A stretch of 64,000 nucleotides of DNA from Chryseolinea sp039930485 (GTDB lineage: Bacteria > Bacteroidota > Bacteroidia > Cytophagales > Cyclobacteriaceae). The translations under genes were made by a program, and so were the position numbers. Shown here in pieces: positions 25,921-34,090 of this stretch (its first letter is position 1; every line of letters starts with the position of its first letter). Under the pieces are notes generated by a model that searched no databases, was not told the origin of the DNA, and saw nothing but the letters and a program-made list of their open reading frames with translations. The DNA is taken from contig JBDTTT010000003.1 in the NCBI GenBank assembly GCA_039930485.1, positions 31,725 through 95,724 of the forward strand. The letters run 5' to 3'.

Positions 25921-27633
25921 ATGAAGAAATTCTCTTCCTATCCTTTCAAGAGGTGGGCCTTGGCGATGCTATTTTGCTGGCCATTCGCATTGCTTGCACA
26001 AGACGATGCATTAGCGCCAGTATCGCGAACGTATGCTCTTACAAATGCTACCATCATTCAGGCCCCCGGCCGGAAAATCTCGGCTGCGACTATCGTTATT
26101 AAAAACGGATTGATCCAGTCCGTTGGTAAAGGCACTGCGATACCTCCCGAGGCAATCATTATCAAAGCTGACAGTCTCTTTGTATATGCTGGCTTTATTG
26201 ATGGACTTTCTCGCACTGGAGTAAACAAACCAAAAGATGATGTAAGCAAAGAGCGTCCAAAAGATCCGGGCAATCCTACACCTGAGCGCGCGGGCATTAC
26301 ACCACAGAATGATGTTCGCCCGTATCTTAACCCATCGGAGAAATCGCTTGAAGAGATGCGCGGCATTGGGTTTACCGCAGCACATGTTGTTCCATATGGT
26401 GGAATGCTTCCGGGAAATGGATCAATAATCTCCCTGGGCGGATCCTCTGCTGATGCGATGATCATATCCCATAAAAATTCATTTTATTCCGAACTCACAC
26501 CCGCTGAGCGAGCATACCCCACTACCGTTATGGGTGTTATGGCGAAGTATCGGGATCTGTACAGACAAGCTACATTAACTAAAAACTATCAAGCGCTCTA
26601 TGCTTCGAACCGTGCAGGTTTGGAACGCCCTTCATCTGATCGGATACTGGAATCCTTTTATCCTGTTATAGACAAGCGCCAACCCGTTTTTTTCAAAGCT
26701 GAAAAAGTATTGGAGTTGCAACGCGTACTTATACTTCAAAAAGAATTGGGCTTTACGCTTACGCTGATCGAAGTGAAAGAAGGATGGGATATGATTTCAA
26801 AAGTAAAAGCATCGAATGCACAAGTATTTCTAAGTCTTGATTTGCCTGAAGAAAAGAAGGACGAGAAAAAGACAGACGAAAAGAAAGCCGATTCAGTAAA
26901 GCGAGCAGAGAAACCTAAGTCTGCGGCAGACATTGAAAAAGAAGTTCTTGAAAAAAGAAGAACAGACTTTATCTCTAAGTATGTTGGACAAGCATCGGCT
27001 TATCAAAAAGCAGGAGTGAAGTTCGGGTTCTCAACATTAACGGCAAAATCAAAAGACATTCCTGCAAACTTACGCAGAATGATTAAAGCCGGTTTATCAG
27101 AAGATGCAGCACTGGCATCTCTCACAACCACACCCGCTGAAATTTTTGGGCTCTCTGATCGACTCGGCACAGTTGACAATGGAAAGATTGCCAATCTCGT
27201 GATTAGTGATAAACCTTATTTCAATGAGAAAGCTAAAGTGCGCTATGTATTTGTTGATGGTGTACTGTATAAGCATGAAGTAAGTGAAGCAAAGAAAGCA
27301 GATGCGAACGCAAAAGTGGAAATTGAAGGGACATGGTCAGTTACTACAGTGACTCCTCAAGGAACGGCCCAAAGCACACTCATCATTAAGAAAGAGGGAA
27401 CTGTGTACTCTGGAGAGATCAAAATAGCAGGAAGCCAATTGCCGCAACCGGAGAAGTTAACAAGTATTGTACTGGAGGGTAATGTTCTTAAGATTGCGTA
27501 TTCGATCAGTATAGACGGTAAGAATATGGATGTAAAAATGGATGTCATTATCGATGGTATGACATTCAAGGGGAATACTACCGTTGCATCAGAAACTTTT
27601 CCTGTTGAAGGTAAGAAGGATCCTAAATTTTAA
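25921..27633 (+). CDS. Secreted amidohydrolase-like protein lacking the HxH metal motif
   Basis: 570 residues with a signal peptide (MLFCWPFALLAQ) and an imidazolonepropionase-like composite domain (ALTNATIIQAPG start, C-terminal GKIANLVISDKPYF). Where active enzymes have the metal-binding HxH after the first barrel strand, this protein has GFIDGLSRTGV. A Lys/Glu-rich segment at about 305-345 interrupts the barrel, and a C-terminal beta domain of about 100 residues follows (SVTTVTPQGTAQSTL). It is probably a non-catalytic or altered paralogue. First of three tandem amidohydrolase-like genes. Confidence 0.85.
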   Translation: MKKFSSYPFKRWALAMLFCWPFALLAQDDALAPVSRTYALTNATIIQAPGRKISAATIVIKNGLIQSVGKGTAIPPEAIIIKADSLFVYAGFIDGLSRTGVNKPKDDVSKERPKDPGNPTPERAGITPQNDVRPYLNPSEKSLEEMRGIGFTAAHVVPYGGMLPGNGSIISLGGSSADAMIISHKNSFYSELTPAERAYPTTVMGVMAKYRDLYRQATLTKNYQALYASNRAGLERPSSDRILESFYPVIDKRQPVFFKAEKVLELQRVLILQKELGFTLTLIEVKEGWDMISKVKASNAQVFLSLDLPEEKKDEKKTDEKKADSVKRAEKPKSAADIEKEVLEKRRTDFISKYVGQASAYQKAGVKFGFSTLTAKSKDIPANLRRMIKAGLSEDAALASLTTTPAEIFGLSDRLGTVDNGKIANLVISDKPYFNEKAKVRYVFVDGVLYKHEVSEAKKADANAKVEIEGTWSVTTVTPQGTAQSTLIIKKEGTVYSGEIKIAGSQLPQPEKLTSIVLEGNVLKIAYSISIDGKNMDVKMDVIIDGMTFKGNTTVASETFPVEGKKDPKF

Positions 27634-27666
27634 TTCTACTTCCTGATTTTAAAGATTTCAAAGAAT

Positions 27667-29037
27667 ATGAAAAAAATAATAATACTCTTCATCGTCTCCA
27701 TCTTGCTTAATCAGGCACATGCCCAGGTTGAGCATGGAAACGTATTGATAAAAAATGGAACCGTTATCACCATCACAAAAGGAACATTCGAAAATACAGA
27801 TGTATTGGTGAAGGATGGAAAAGTAAGTCAGATCGGAAAGAACATTGCAGCACCGGCTGGGTATAAAGTAATTGATGCTACCAATAAGTTTGTGATGCCC
27901 GGCATCATCGATGCGCACTCACACATTGCGTTAACGGCCATCAACGAATATTCAAACGCAATTACGCCAGAAGTTTGGACGGGTGATGAATTGAATCCAT
28001 TTGATATTTCTATTTACCGCGCGTTGGCTGGTGGTGTAACGGTGTCACACGCATTGCATGGATCAGGAAATGCGATTGGTGGACAAAGTGAAACGATCAA
28101 ACATCGTTACGGTACGCTTGATATGGATGTGTTAAGAATGGAGAATGCACCCCGCACGATAAAATTTGCATTGGGTGAAAATCCAACAACGCATGGTAGA
28201 AATGTTGGATTGCAACCTCAAAGTCGCATGGGAGTTGAGTTCGTTATCCGCGAAGCTTTCTCTGAATCAAAGCAATACATGGAGACGTGGGATAAGTACA
28301 ACAAAGAAAAACTTGTAAAAGGGTTTCGTGGAGCGCCTCCTACCTACAGCTTGCGATTGGAAACGCTTGCTGACATTTTAAAAGGAAATATCATTTTGCA
28401 TTGCCACAGTTATCGCGCTGATGAGATCAACATGCTGTTGAAAGTGTGTAAAGAATTTGGTGTGAAGCGTTTGGTTTTTCAACATGTGAACGAAGGATTT
28501 AAAGTGGCACCCGAACTTGCTGCCGCAGGAGCAATGGCTTCAGTCTTTTCTGATTGGTGGGCATATAAATTAGAAGTGTATTACTCCACAGCATATAACG
28601 CTGCAATCCTAACGCGTAACGGTGTAGTAACGTCAATCAATTCGGATTCTGGCGAATTGATTCGTCACTTATACCATGAAGCAGCAAAGACACAGAAGTA
28701 TGGAGGCCTGAGCGATAATGAAGCACTTTCGCTGATTACGATTAATCCGGCTAAGCAATTGGGTATTGAGAATCGTGTTGGTTCATTAGAGGTAGGTAAA
28801 GATGGTGACATCGCTATCTTCCAAAATCACCCGCTTTCAATTTATTCCATCCCAATGATTACAATTGTAGATGGTGTGGTTCGTTTCGATCGCGAAAAGG
28901 ATGCAGACGACATGCGTATTTATGTCGATCCGAAAGAAGTGGTGGATATACCAACGATTCAATCACATGATCACGATCATGACAATTGTCTACGGGGCAC
29001 GGAGCTTCTCGCCAATAAAATGTTTGGACTTAACTAA
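27667..29037 (+). CDS. Secreted amidohydrolase, imidazolonepropionase-like
   Basis: 456 residues with a signal peptide ending NQAHAQ. The complete metal-dependent site is visible: HxH in MPGIIDAHSHIAL, later His in IILHCHSYRADE and LVFQHVNEGF, and the catalytic Asp in TSINSDSGEL. It should hydrolyse an amide or related bond in the periplasm; the substrate is unknown. A His/Asp-rich tail (SHDHDHDN) may bind metal. It is the only gene of the three tandem paralogues with an intact HxH and probably forms an operon with the other two. Confidence 0.88.
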   Translation: MKKIIILFIVSILLNQAHAQVEHGNVLIKNGTVITITKGTFENTDVLVKDGKVSQIGKNIAAPAGYKVIDATNKFVMPGIIDAHSHIALTAINEYSNAITPEVWTGDELNPFDISIYRALAGGVTVSHALHGSGNAIGGQSETIKHRYGTLDMDVLRMENAPRTIKFALGENPTTHGRNVGLQPQSRMGVEFVIREAFSESKQYMETWDKYNKEKLVKGFRGAPPTYSLRLETLADILKGNIILHCHSYRADEINMLLKVCKEFGVKRLVFQHVNEGFKVAPELAAAGAMASVFSDWWAYKLEVYYSTAYNAAILTRNGVVTSINSDSGELIRHLYHEAAKTQKYGGLSDNEALSLITINPAKQLGIENRVGSLEVGKDGDIAIFQNHPLSIYSIPMITIVDGVVRFDREKDADDMRIYVDPKEVVDIPTIQSHDHDHDNCLRGTELLANKMFGLN

Positions 29038-29129
29038 ACAACACGATGAAATGAGCCTTGGCTTCTGTAAAAAGAGGGATCAATATCAAGGCGAATTCCA
29101 TCTGACCATTAGAAAAAAAACAGAAACAG

Positions 29130-30428
29130 ATGAAACAGAAAATACAATATTTAATAATCTCATTGATGTTGATTGGTTTTGTTGCGTCAGCTCAAAATCC
29201 AAAAGCAAAGTCGGGGACATTTGCACTTATACATGCCAGCATTGAAACCATTACGAAAGGTGTTATCACCAATGGAACGATCATCATACAAAAAGGAAAG
29301 ATAACGGCAGTTGGTACAAACGTTACGGTGCCCAGCGATGCAACGGTGATTGATTGCACAGGTAAATGGATTTATCCAGGAATGATTGATGGCGGAACGC
29401 GTGTTGGTCTTTTGGAAATCGGACAAATTCCTCAGGCAAGTGATGAAGATGAAACAGGTCAGGTAATTCCACAAATGAAAGCACTTACGGCTGTCAATCC
29501 GAATTCTGCTCTTATTCCAGTAACGCGGATTAGTGGAGTGACCACAGTGATTACCGCACCCGGTGGAGGTATGTTTCCCGGAACAGCCGCGTTGATCAAC
29601 CTGCATGGGTATGTGCCCGATCAGATGTTTGCCGGCTTTGAAGGAGTGGTGATGAATTTTCCGAATCAATCGCGCAGAGGATATTATGATCGTAGAACTG
29701 ATGAGGACATTAAGAAAGATGTCGAGAAAGCAACTAAGCAAATGAATGATGTGTGGGACAGGGCTGTTGAATATTATAAACTGGATTCTGCTACAAAAGG
29801 AAAAGGACTTACCTACTATCCAGAAATGACTGCTTTCTTGCCAGTGGTTCGTGGAGAACAGAATTTAATGATCGAGGTGAATGCCGCTAACGATATTAAA
29901 GCTGCACTAAAATGGGTAGCGGATAGAAAAATTAAAAAGGTAATCTTCACAGGAGTTGCAGAAGGCTGGCGCATGGCAGATGAAATTGCGAAAGCAAAAA
30001 TTCCAGTTGTTGTTGGACCAACATTAGAAGAACCTACGCGCGATTATGATCGCTATGATAAACCATACGCAAATGCCGGCTTGATGAAAAAGGCAGGAGT
30101 GAAAGTTGCACTGCGCACATCACAGGCAGAGAATGTTCGCAATCTTCCATATTATGCAGGCTTTGCAGCTGCGTATGGTTTAGGTCGTGAAGAAGCGTTG
30201 AAATCTGTAACCATTGTGCCTGCAGAAATTTTTGGAGTGGCGGATAAATTTGGATCGATTGAAGTTGGTAAGGTTGCTAATGTATTTGTGTGTGATGGTG
30301 ATCCATTCGAAACGAAAACCAATATTCATCACGTGTTTATTGAAGGATGGCAAATACCAATGGTGAGCCGGCAAACGCAACTCTACGAAGAATTTTTAAA
30401 GCGTGATCCGGGCTTGAATAAGAATTAG
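29130..30428 (+). CDS. Secreted amidohydrolase-like protein lacking the HxH metal motif
   Basis: 432 residues with a signal peptide (LIISLMLIGFVASAQ) and the amidohydrolase composite domain (GTIIIQKGKITAVG, C-terminal VGKVANVFVCDGDPF). The HxH position reads YPGMIDGGTRVGL, so the first two metal ligands are absent. It shares this loss with the first paralogue but differs in length. It may assist the active middle gene or bind its ligand. A terminator follows at 30540. Confidence 0.85.
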   Translation: MKQKIQYLIISLMLIGFVASAQNPKAKSGTFALIHASIETITKGVITNGTIIIQKGKITAVGTNVTVPSDATVIDCTGKWIYPGMIDGGTRVGLLEIGQIPQASDEDETGQVIPQMKALTAVNPNSALIPVTRISGVTTVITAPGGGMFPGTAALINLHGYVPDQMFAGFEGVVMNFPNQSRRGYYDRRTDEDIKKDVEKATKQMNDVWDRAVEYYKLDSATKGKGLTYYPEMTAFLPVVRGEQNLMIEVNAANDIKAALKWVADRKIKKVIFTGVAEGWRMADEIAKAKIPVVVGPTLEEPTRDYDRYDKPYANAGLMKKAGVKVALRTSQAENVRNLPYYAGFAAAYGLGREEALKSVTIVPAEIFGVADKFGSIEVGKVANVFVCDGDPFETKTNIHHVFIEGWQIPMVSRQTQLYEEFLKRDPGLNKN

Positions 30429-30465
30429 AGTTTCTGCAATGTGGTCGTGAAATATGCGTAAAGTG

Positions 30466-30535
30466 GTAATCGGTGAATAGTAATCGGTAATCAGTTCCAT
30501 TTACCGATTACTATTCACTGATTACTGTTTACACT
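30466..30535. repeat. Heptamer tract forming a 25-bp inverted repeat
   Basis: Ten consecutive heptamers (GTAATCG, GTGAATA, GTAATCG, GTAATCA, GTTCCAT, TTACCGA, TTACTAT, TCACTGA, TTACTGT, TTACACT). The first 25 bases (30466-30490) and 30501-30525 are inverted copies with one mismatch, separated by 10 nt. The RNA would fold into a long hairpin. Confidence 0.6.
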
Positions 30536-30539
30536 TTGG

Positions 30540-30570
30540 GCCGCTCCAATATTTTGGGGCGGCTTTTTTT
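30540..30570 (+). terminator. Intrinsic terminator after the amidohydrolase genes
   Basis: GCCGCTCC (30540-30547), 8-nt loop, GGGGCGGC (30556-30563), one wobble pair, then seven T. Confidence 0.8.
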
Positions 30571-30584
30571 ATTATCTTGAGACC

Positions 30585-31496
30585 ATGTCTACCCATCAGC
30601 GATTTTTACAACTTAATGCACTTCGTGTCCGCAAAATTCAAATCGAGCGAACGATTAAGGACACTTTCTTCATAAGCTTTGGTGTTTTGGCTGCTGCCTT
30701 CGGATTAAAAAGTTTTTTATTGCCCAATAATTTTCTTGATGGAGGTGTTGTGGGTATTTCTCTCCTCATCAACTTTATCACTAAAATAAATGTAGCCTAC
30801 CTTATTCTGATTATAAATGTTCCATTCATCTTAATTGCGTATACACAAGTTTCAAAGTCGTTTGCAGTTAAAACCCTAATCGCCATTATTGCTTTGGCGC
30901 TGTGTTTGGAGTTCGTTGACTTCCCTATAGTCACTGAAGATAAATTATTAATCGCTTTTTTTGGCGGATTCTTCCTTGGTGCTGGTATCGGACTGTCCAT
31001 TCGTGGTGGAAGTGTATTGGATGGCACTGAAGTTCTCGCGATCTACTCCAGTCGTAAAACATCCCTGACGGTTGGTGATTTTATTCTTGGTCTTAACATT
31101 ATTATTTTTTCTGTTGCAGCCTATCTTATTAACATGGAGACTGCACTTTATGCAATTCTTACTTATCTGGTTGCATCGAAGACGGTTGATTTTGTGGTCC
31201 ATGGAATTGAAGAATACACCAGTGTGATGATTGTCTCTGAAAAGAGTGATGAAATAAAAAGTGCCATTATCAATAAATTAGGTCGTGGCATTACGGTCCT
31301 AAAAGGAAAGAGTGGTTTTGGTAAAAGCGGACATCGTGAAAAAGATCTGGATGTAATTTATTCGGTCATTACCCGACTCGAATTACAGCGACTCAAAACA
31401 GAAATTGCCAAGATTGACGAAAATGCATTCATGGTCGAAAATAGCGTGAATGATATCAAAGGCGGCATGATCAAGAAGAGACCGCTTCAAGATTAG
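30585..31496 (+). CDS. YitT family membrane protein with DUF2179
   Basis: 303 residues, about five transmembrane helices in the first ~210 residues (FGVLAAAFGLKSFLLP, VAYLILIINVPFILIAY, LLIAFFGGFFLGAGIGL) and a C-terminal DUF2179 domain (EYTSVMIVSEKSDEIKSAI, ITVLKGKSGF). Both halves are characteristic of the YitT/YxkD membrane family, whose function is unproven. Starts directly after the terminator of the amidohydrolase group. Confidence 0.9.
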   Translation: MSTHQRFLQLNALRVRKIQIERTIKDTFFISFGVLAAAFGLKSFLLPNNFLDGGVVGISLLINFITKINVAYLILIINVPFILIAYTQVSKSFAVKTLIAIIALALCLEFVDFPIVTEDKLLIAFFGGFFLGAGIGLSIRGGSVLDGTEVLAIYSSRKTSLTVGDFILGLNIIIFSVAAYLINMETALYAILTYLVASKTVDFVVHGIEEYTSVMIVSEKSDEIKSAIINKLGRGITVLKGKSGFGKSGHREKDLDVIYSVITRLELQRLKTEIAKIDENAFMVENSVNDIKGGMIKKRPLQD

Positions 31497-31560
31497 TCGA
31501 CTCTTCATTGTTTGTTGCGATTCGCTTTTGTAATTTCAGTGCTTATTTAAATTCTATTTT

Positions 31561-32418
31561 ATGCAATGGCGAGGTGGAAGACAAAGTGGTAATGTAAATG
31601 ATCAGCGCGGAAGCGGAGGGGGCGGAGGCGGGATGATGTTCAAAGGTGGTATTGGAACAGTCGTGATCGTAGTGGTGATAAGCCTTATTCTAGGAAAAAA
31701 TCCTCTTACGCTTTTGCAGCAAATAAATGGTGGCGGTGAACTTGTTAGCACAGAACAGAGTGCGAATTGGACGCCTACTCCTGAGGAAGAGGAATTGGCA
31801 AGTTTTGTAAAAGTAGTTTTAGGGAGTACGGAAGACGTATGGCATACCCAAATGAAAACTTACCGTGATCCTACATTGGTTTTGTTTAGTGGAAGTGTTC
31901 AATCGGCCTGTGGAAATGCAAGTGCATCAACGGGACCATTTTATTGCAGCGAAGATGAAAGCGTATATATAGATTTGAGTTTTTATGAAGAACTCCAGAG
32001 TCGCTTAGGTGCTCCTGGTGATTTTGCTCAAGCGTATGTAATTGCTCACGAAGTGGGGCATCACGTTCAACATATATTAGGTATTACCGACAAGGTTCAT
32101 GCCATGAGTGGTCAGTTAAGCGAAGAAGAGTATAACAAGCTTTCAGTTAAGTTAGAACTTCAGGCAGATTTCCTGGCTGGAGTATGGGCGAATCATGCCA
32201 ACAATGAAAATGTTAAAATTGAAGAAGGCGATTTTGAAGAGGCCATCAATGCAGCAAGTGCTATTGGCGATGATAGGCTTCAACAACAATCGCAAGGATA
32301 TGTAACCCCCGATTCATTCACTCATGGAACCTCCGAGCAGCGCGTGCGCTGGTTTACAAAAGGATTTAAGTCAGGTGATATCGAACAAGGAGATACCTTT
32401 AACACAGATAATCTTTGA
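31561..32418 (+). CDS. YpfJ-type neutral zinc metallopeptidase
   Basis: 285 residues. A glycine-rich N-terminus (QWRGGRQSGNVNDQRG) is followed by one transmembrane helix (GTVVIVVVISLILG) and a zinc-peptidase domain with the HEVGHH zincin motif and downstream Glu in LELQADFLAGVWA. The C-terminal TPDSFTHGTSEQRVRWF is a family hallmark. It is anchored to the membrane with the catalytic domain probably outside the cytoplasm. Substrate unknown. Confidence 0.92.
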   Translation: MQWRGGRQSGNVNDQRGSGGGGGGMMFKGGIGTVVIVVVISLILGKNPLTLLQQINGGGELVSTEQSANWTPTPEEEELASFVKVVLGSTEDVWHTQMKTYRDPTLVLFSGSVQSACGNASASTGPFYCSEDESVYIDLSFYEELQSRLGAPGDFAQAYVIAHEVGHHVQHILGITDKVHAMSGQLSEEEYNKLSVKLELQADFLAGVWANHANNENVKIEEGDFEEAINAASAIGDDRLQQQSQGYVTPDSFTHGTSEQRVRWFTKGFKSGDIEQGDTFNTDNL

Positions 32419-32422
32419 TTGA

Positions 32423-32450
32423 GTCTTAAGTCTAATGTCTAACGTCTAAT
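32423..32450 (+). repeat. Four tandem heptamers before nuoA
   Basis: GTCTTAA, GTCTAAT, GTCTAAC, GTCTAAT in strict 7-bp register. The same GTCTAAC unit recurs before ftsZ at 63418-63452. Confidence 0.7.
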
Positions 32451-32502
32451 CTCCCTTGTTACCAATTTTTGCCATTCATTAGGGCAACGTGTTTTCGGTG
32501 CT

Positions 32503-32510
32503 TATCTTTG
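32503..32510 (+). promoter_or_regulatory. -7 box TATCTTTG next to nuoA start
   Basis: Exact TAnnTTTG match ending 5 nt before the ATG at 32516. No -33 partner at the usual distance. Confidence 0.4.
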
Positions 32511-32515
32511 ATCGG

Positions 32516-33001
32516 ATGGACAAGCAACAATCTTATTTATCGGCTTTTGGAGAGGTGTTACTCTTTTTAGTAGTAGGTATTATTTTTATTGTTGTTACCC
32601 AACTCGTTTCGAAGCTCCTTCGCCCGAGCAGACCGAATCCTGAAAAGCTTTCCAGTTATGAAAGTGGTGAAGAAGCTGTCGGTAGTGCATGGACGCAATT
32701 CAATATTCAATTTTATATTATCGCCCTGATCTTCCTTTTGTTCGAAGTGGAGATCGTATTTCTATTTCCATGGTCAACTGTGTTTGCTAATAAAGAAATG
32801 ATTGAAGGTACGAATGGCGTTTGGGGATGGTTCTCACTAATTGAGATGATGATCTTTATCGTCATCCTCGCATTGGGTTTAGCTTATGCCTGGGTGAATG
32901 GCCATCTCGATTGGGTAAAGCCAAATCCAAAACCAACTGAATTTGTTTCGCCTGTGCCAAAGGATTTATATGATAAGGTGAATGAGAAGTATAAGAAGTA
33001 G
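32516..33001 (+). CDS. nuoA: NADH-quinone oxidoreductase subunit A
   Basis: 161 residues, a membrane subunit of respiratory complex I. Three transmembrane helices (LLFLVVGIIFIVVTQL, FYIIALIFLLFEVEIVFLFPW, MMIFIVILALGLAYAW). The family signature FEVEIVFLFPW is intact. The ATG at 32516 (MDKQQSYLSAFGE) is used; a GTG at 32489 is in frame but lies upstream of the proposed -7 box. First gene of nuoABCD. Confidence 0.95.
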   Translation: MDKQQSYLSAFGEVLLFLVVGIIFIVVTQLVSKLLRPSRPNPEKLSSYESGEEAVGSAWTQFNIQFYIIALIFLLFEVEIVFLFPWSTVFANKEMIEGTNGVWGWFSLIEMMIFIVILALGLAYAWVNGHLDWVKPNPKPTEFVSPVPKDLYDKVNEKYKK

Positions 33002-33035
33002 TCAATAGCGTATAGTATTCAGTTTCGAGTAAATA
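33001..33035 (+). repeat. Heptamer tract between nuoA and nuoB
   Basis: Reads GTCAATA, GCGTATA, GTATTCA, GTTTCGA, GTAAATA. It begins on the last base of the nuoA stop codon. Degenerate, but every unit starts with G. Confidence 0.45.
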
Positions 33036-33047
33036 TAAATTGCATTC

Positions 33048-33581
33048 ATGGGAGGTTTGTTAGATCAGAAATTTCAACATGGCGGTATCATTGTTACGCG
33101 CCTCGATGATTTGCTCAACTGGGCGAGGTTATCTTCTATGTTCCCGATGACATTTGGCTTAGCGTGTTGTGCGATTGAATTTATGAGCAACGCTACGGTG
33201 TATGATATGGATCGTTTCGGCATGGCTCCACGCGCAACGCCTCGTCAGGCGGACGTGATGATTATTTCCGGAACGGTAACTTTTAAAATGGCGGATCGAA
33301 TTAAGAGATTGTATGAACAAATGGCGGAACCACGCTATGTCATTTCAATGGGCTCATGTTCAAATTGTGGAGGTCCATATTGGCAACATGGCTATCATGT
33401 TGTGAAAGGTGTTGATCGCATTATTCCTGTAGATGTTTATGTCCCAGGTTGTCCACCGCGACCAGAAGCATTGATCGGAGGTTTTTTAAAACTTCAGGAG
33501 AAGATCAGAAATGAAAGCATGATGGCGCCTAAAGCGATTGAGAAATTATTACAAAACGAAATTTCAAATGCCAGCGTTTGA
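33048..33581 (+). CDS. nuoB: NADH-quinone oxidoreductase subunit B
   Basis: 177 residues, peripheral arm subunit carrying Fe-S cluster N2. The four cluster cysteines are present: the CC pair in FGLACCAIEF, one in MGSCSNCGG and one in VPGCPPRPEAL. The cluster passes electrons to quinone. It overlaps nuoC by 14 bp. Confidence 0.96.
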   Translation: MGGLLDQKFQHGGIIVTRLDDLLNWARLSSMFPMTFGLACCAIEFMSNATVYDMDRFGMAPRATPRQADVMIISGTVTFKMADRIKRLYEQMAEPRYVISMGSCSNCGGPYWQHGYHVVKGVDRIIPVDVYVPGCPPRPEALIGGFLKLQEKIRNESMMAPKAIEKLLQNEISNASV

Positions 33582-34053
33582 TCAGATCCTTGCACTTGTA
33601 AAAGAATCATGCGCGCATGGTGAAGCACTTCCGGTAGAAAATACATCACCGAAAGCAATACAAATACCTTCTGAAGATTTACTTGTTGTTGCCGAAAATC
33701 TTTTTCAAAATCCGGATACGTATTTTGATATGCTCACTTGCGTTACCGGAATAGATAATGGAGTAGAAGCGGATACAATGGAATGTGTATATACTTTATA
33801 TTCTATTCCATTCAATTCTCAGTTGATGTTGAAAGTAGTTCTGCCGCGAGCAAATCCGGAGATTGATTCAATTAGTCATATTTGGAAATCAGCGAATTGG
33901 CTTGAGCGAGAAATTTTTGACATGTATGGAATTCATTTCAAAAACCATCCCGACCTGCGTAGAATATTATTGCCAGGCGATTGGGAAGGACACCCGCTTC
34001 GAAAAGATTACAAGCAACAAGAATATTATAGAGGAGTAAAAGTAGAATCTTGA
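33568..34053 (+). CDS. nuoC: NADH-quinone oxidoreductase subunit C
   Basis: 161 residues, 30-kDa-type peripheral subunit. The family signature is in WLEREIFDMYGIHFKNHPDL followed by RRILLPGDWEGHPLRKDY. The ATG at 33568 is chosen; an upstream TTG at 33538 would only lengthen the overlap with nuoB. It is separate from nuoD, unlike the fused nuoCD of enterobacteria. Confidence 0.94.
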   Translation: MPAFDQILALVKESCAHGEALPVENTSPKAIQIPSEDLLVVAENLFQNPDTYFDMLTCVTGIDNGVEADTMECVYTLYSIPFNSQLMLKVVLPRANPEIDSISHIWKSANWLEREIFDMYGIHFKNHPDLRRILLPGDWEGHPLRKDYKQQEYYRGVKVES

Positions 34054-34054
34054 A

Positions 34055-34082
34055 AACGATTAACGGATAACGATTAACCATT
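34055..34082 (+). repeat. Four tandem heptamers between nuoC and nuoD
   Basis: AACGATT, AACGGAT, AACGATT, AACCATT in register, filling most of the 37-bp spacer. Confidence 0.65.
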
Positions 34083-34090
34083 CACTTTTC

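Noticed and set aside
26011..26465. Long minus-strand frames inside the first amidohydrolase gene
   Set aside because: They mirror the codon pattern of the real plus-strand gene and show no domain.
30466..30535. CRISPR-like array from the heptamer repeats
   Set aside because: CRISPR arrays need direct repeats of about 23-40 bp with unique spacers. These are contiguous 7-mers without spacers, and there are no cas genes.
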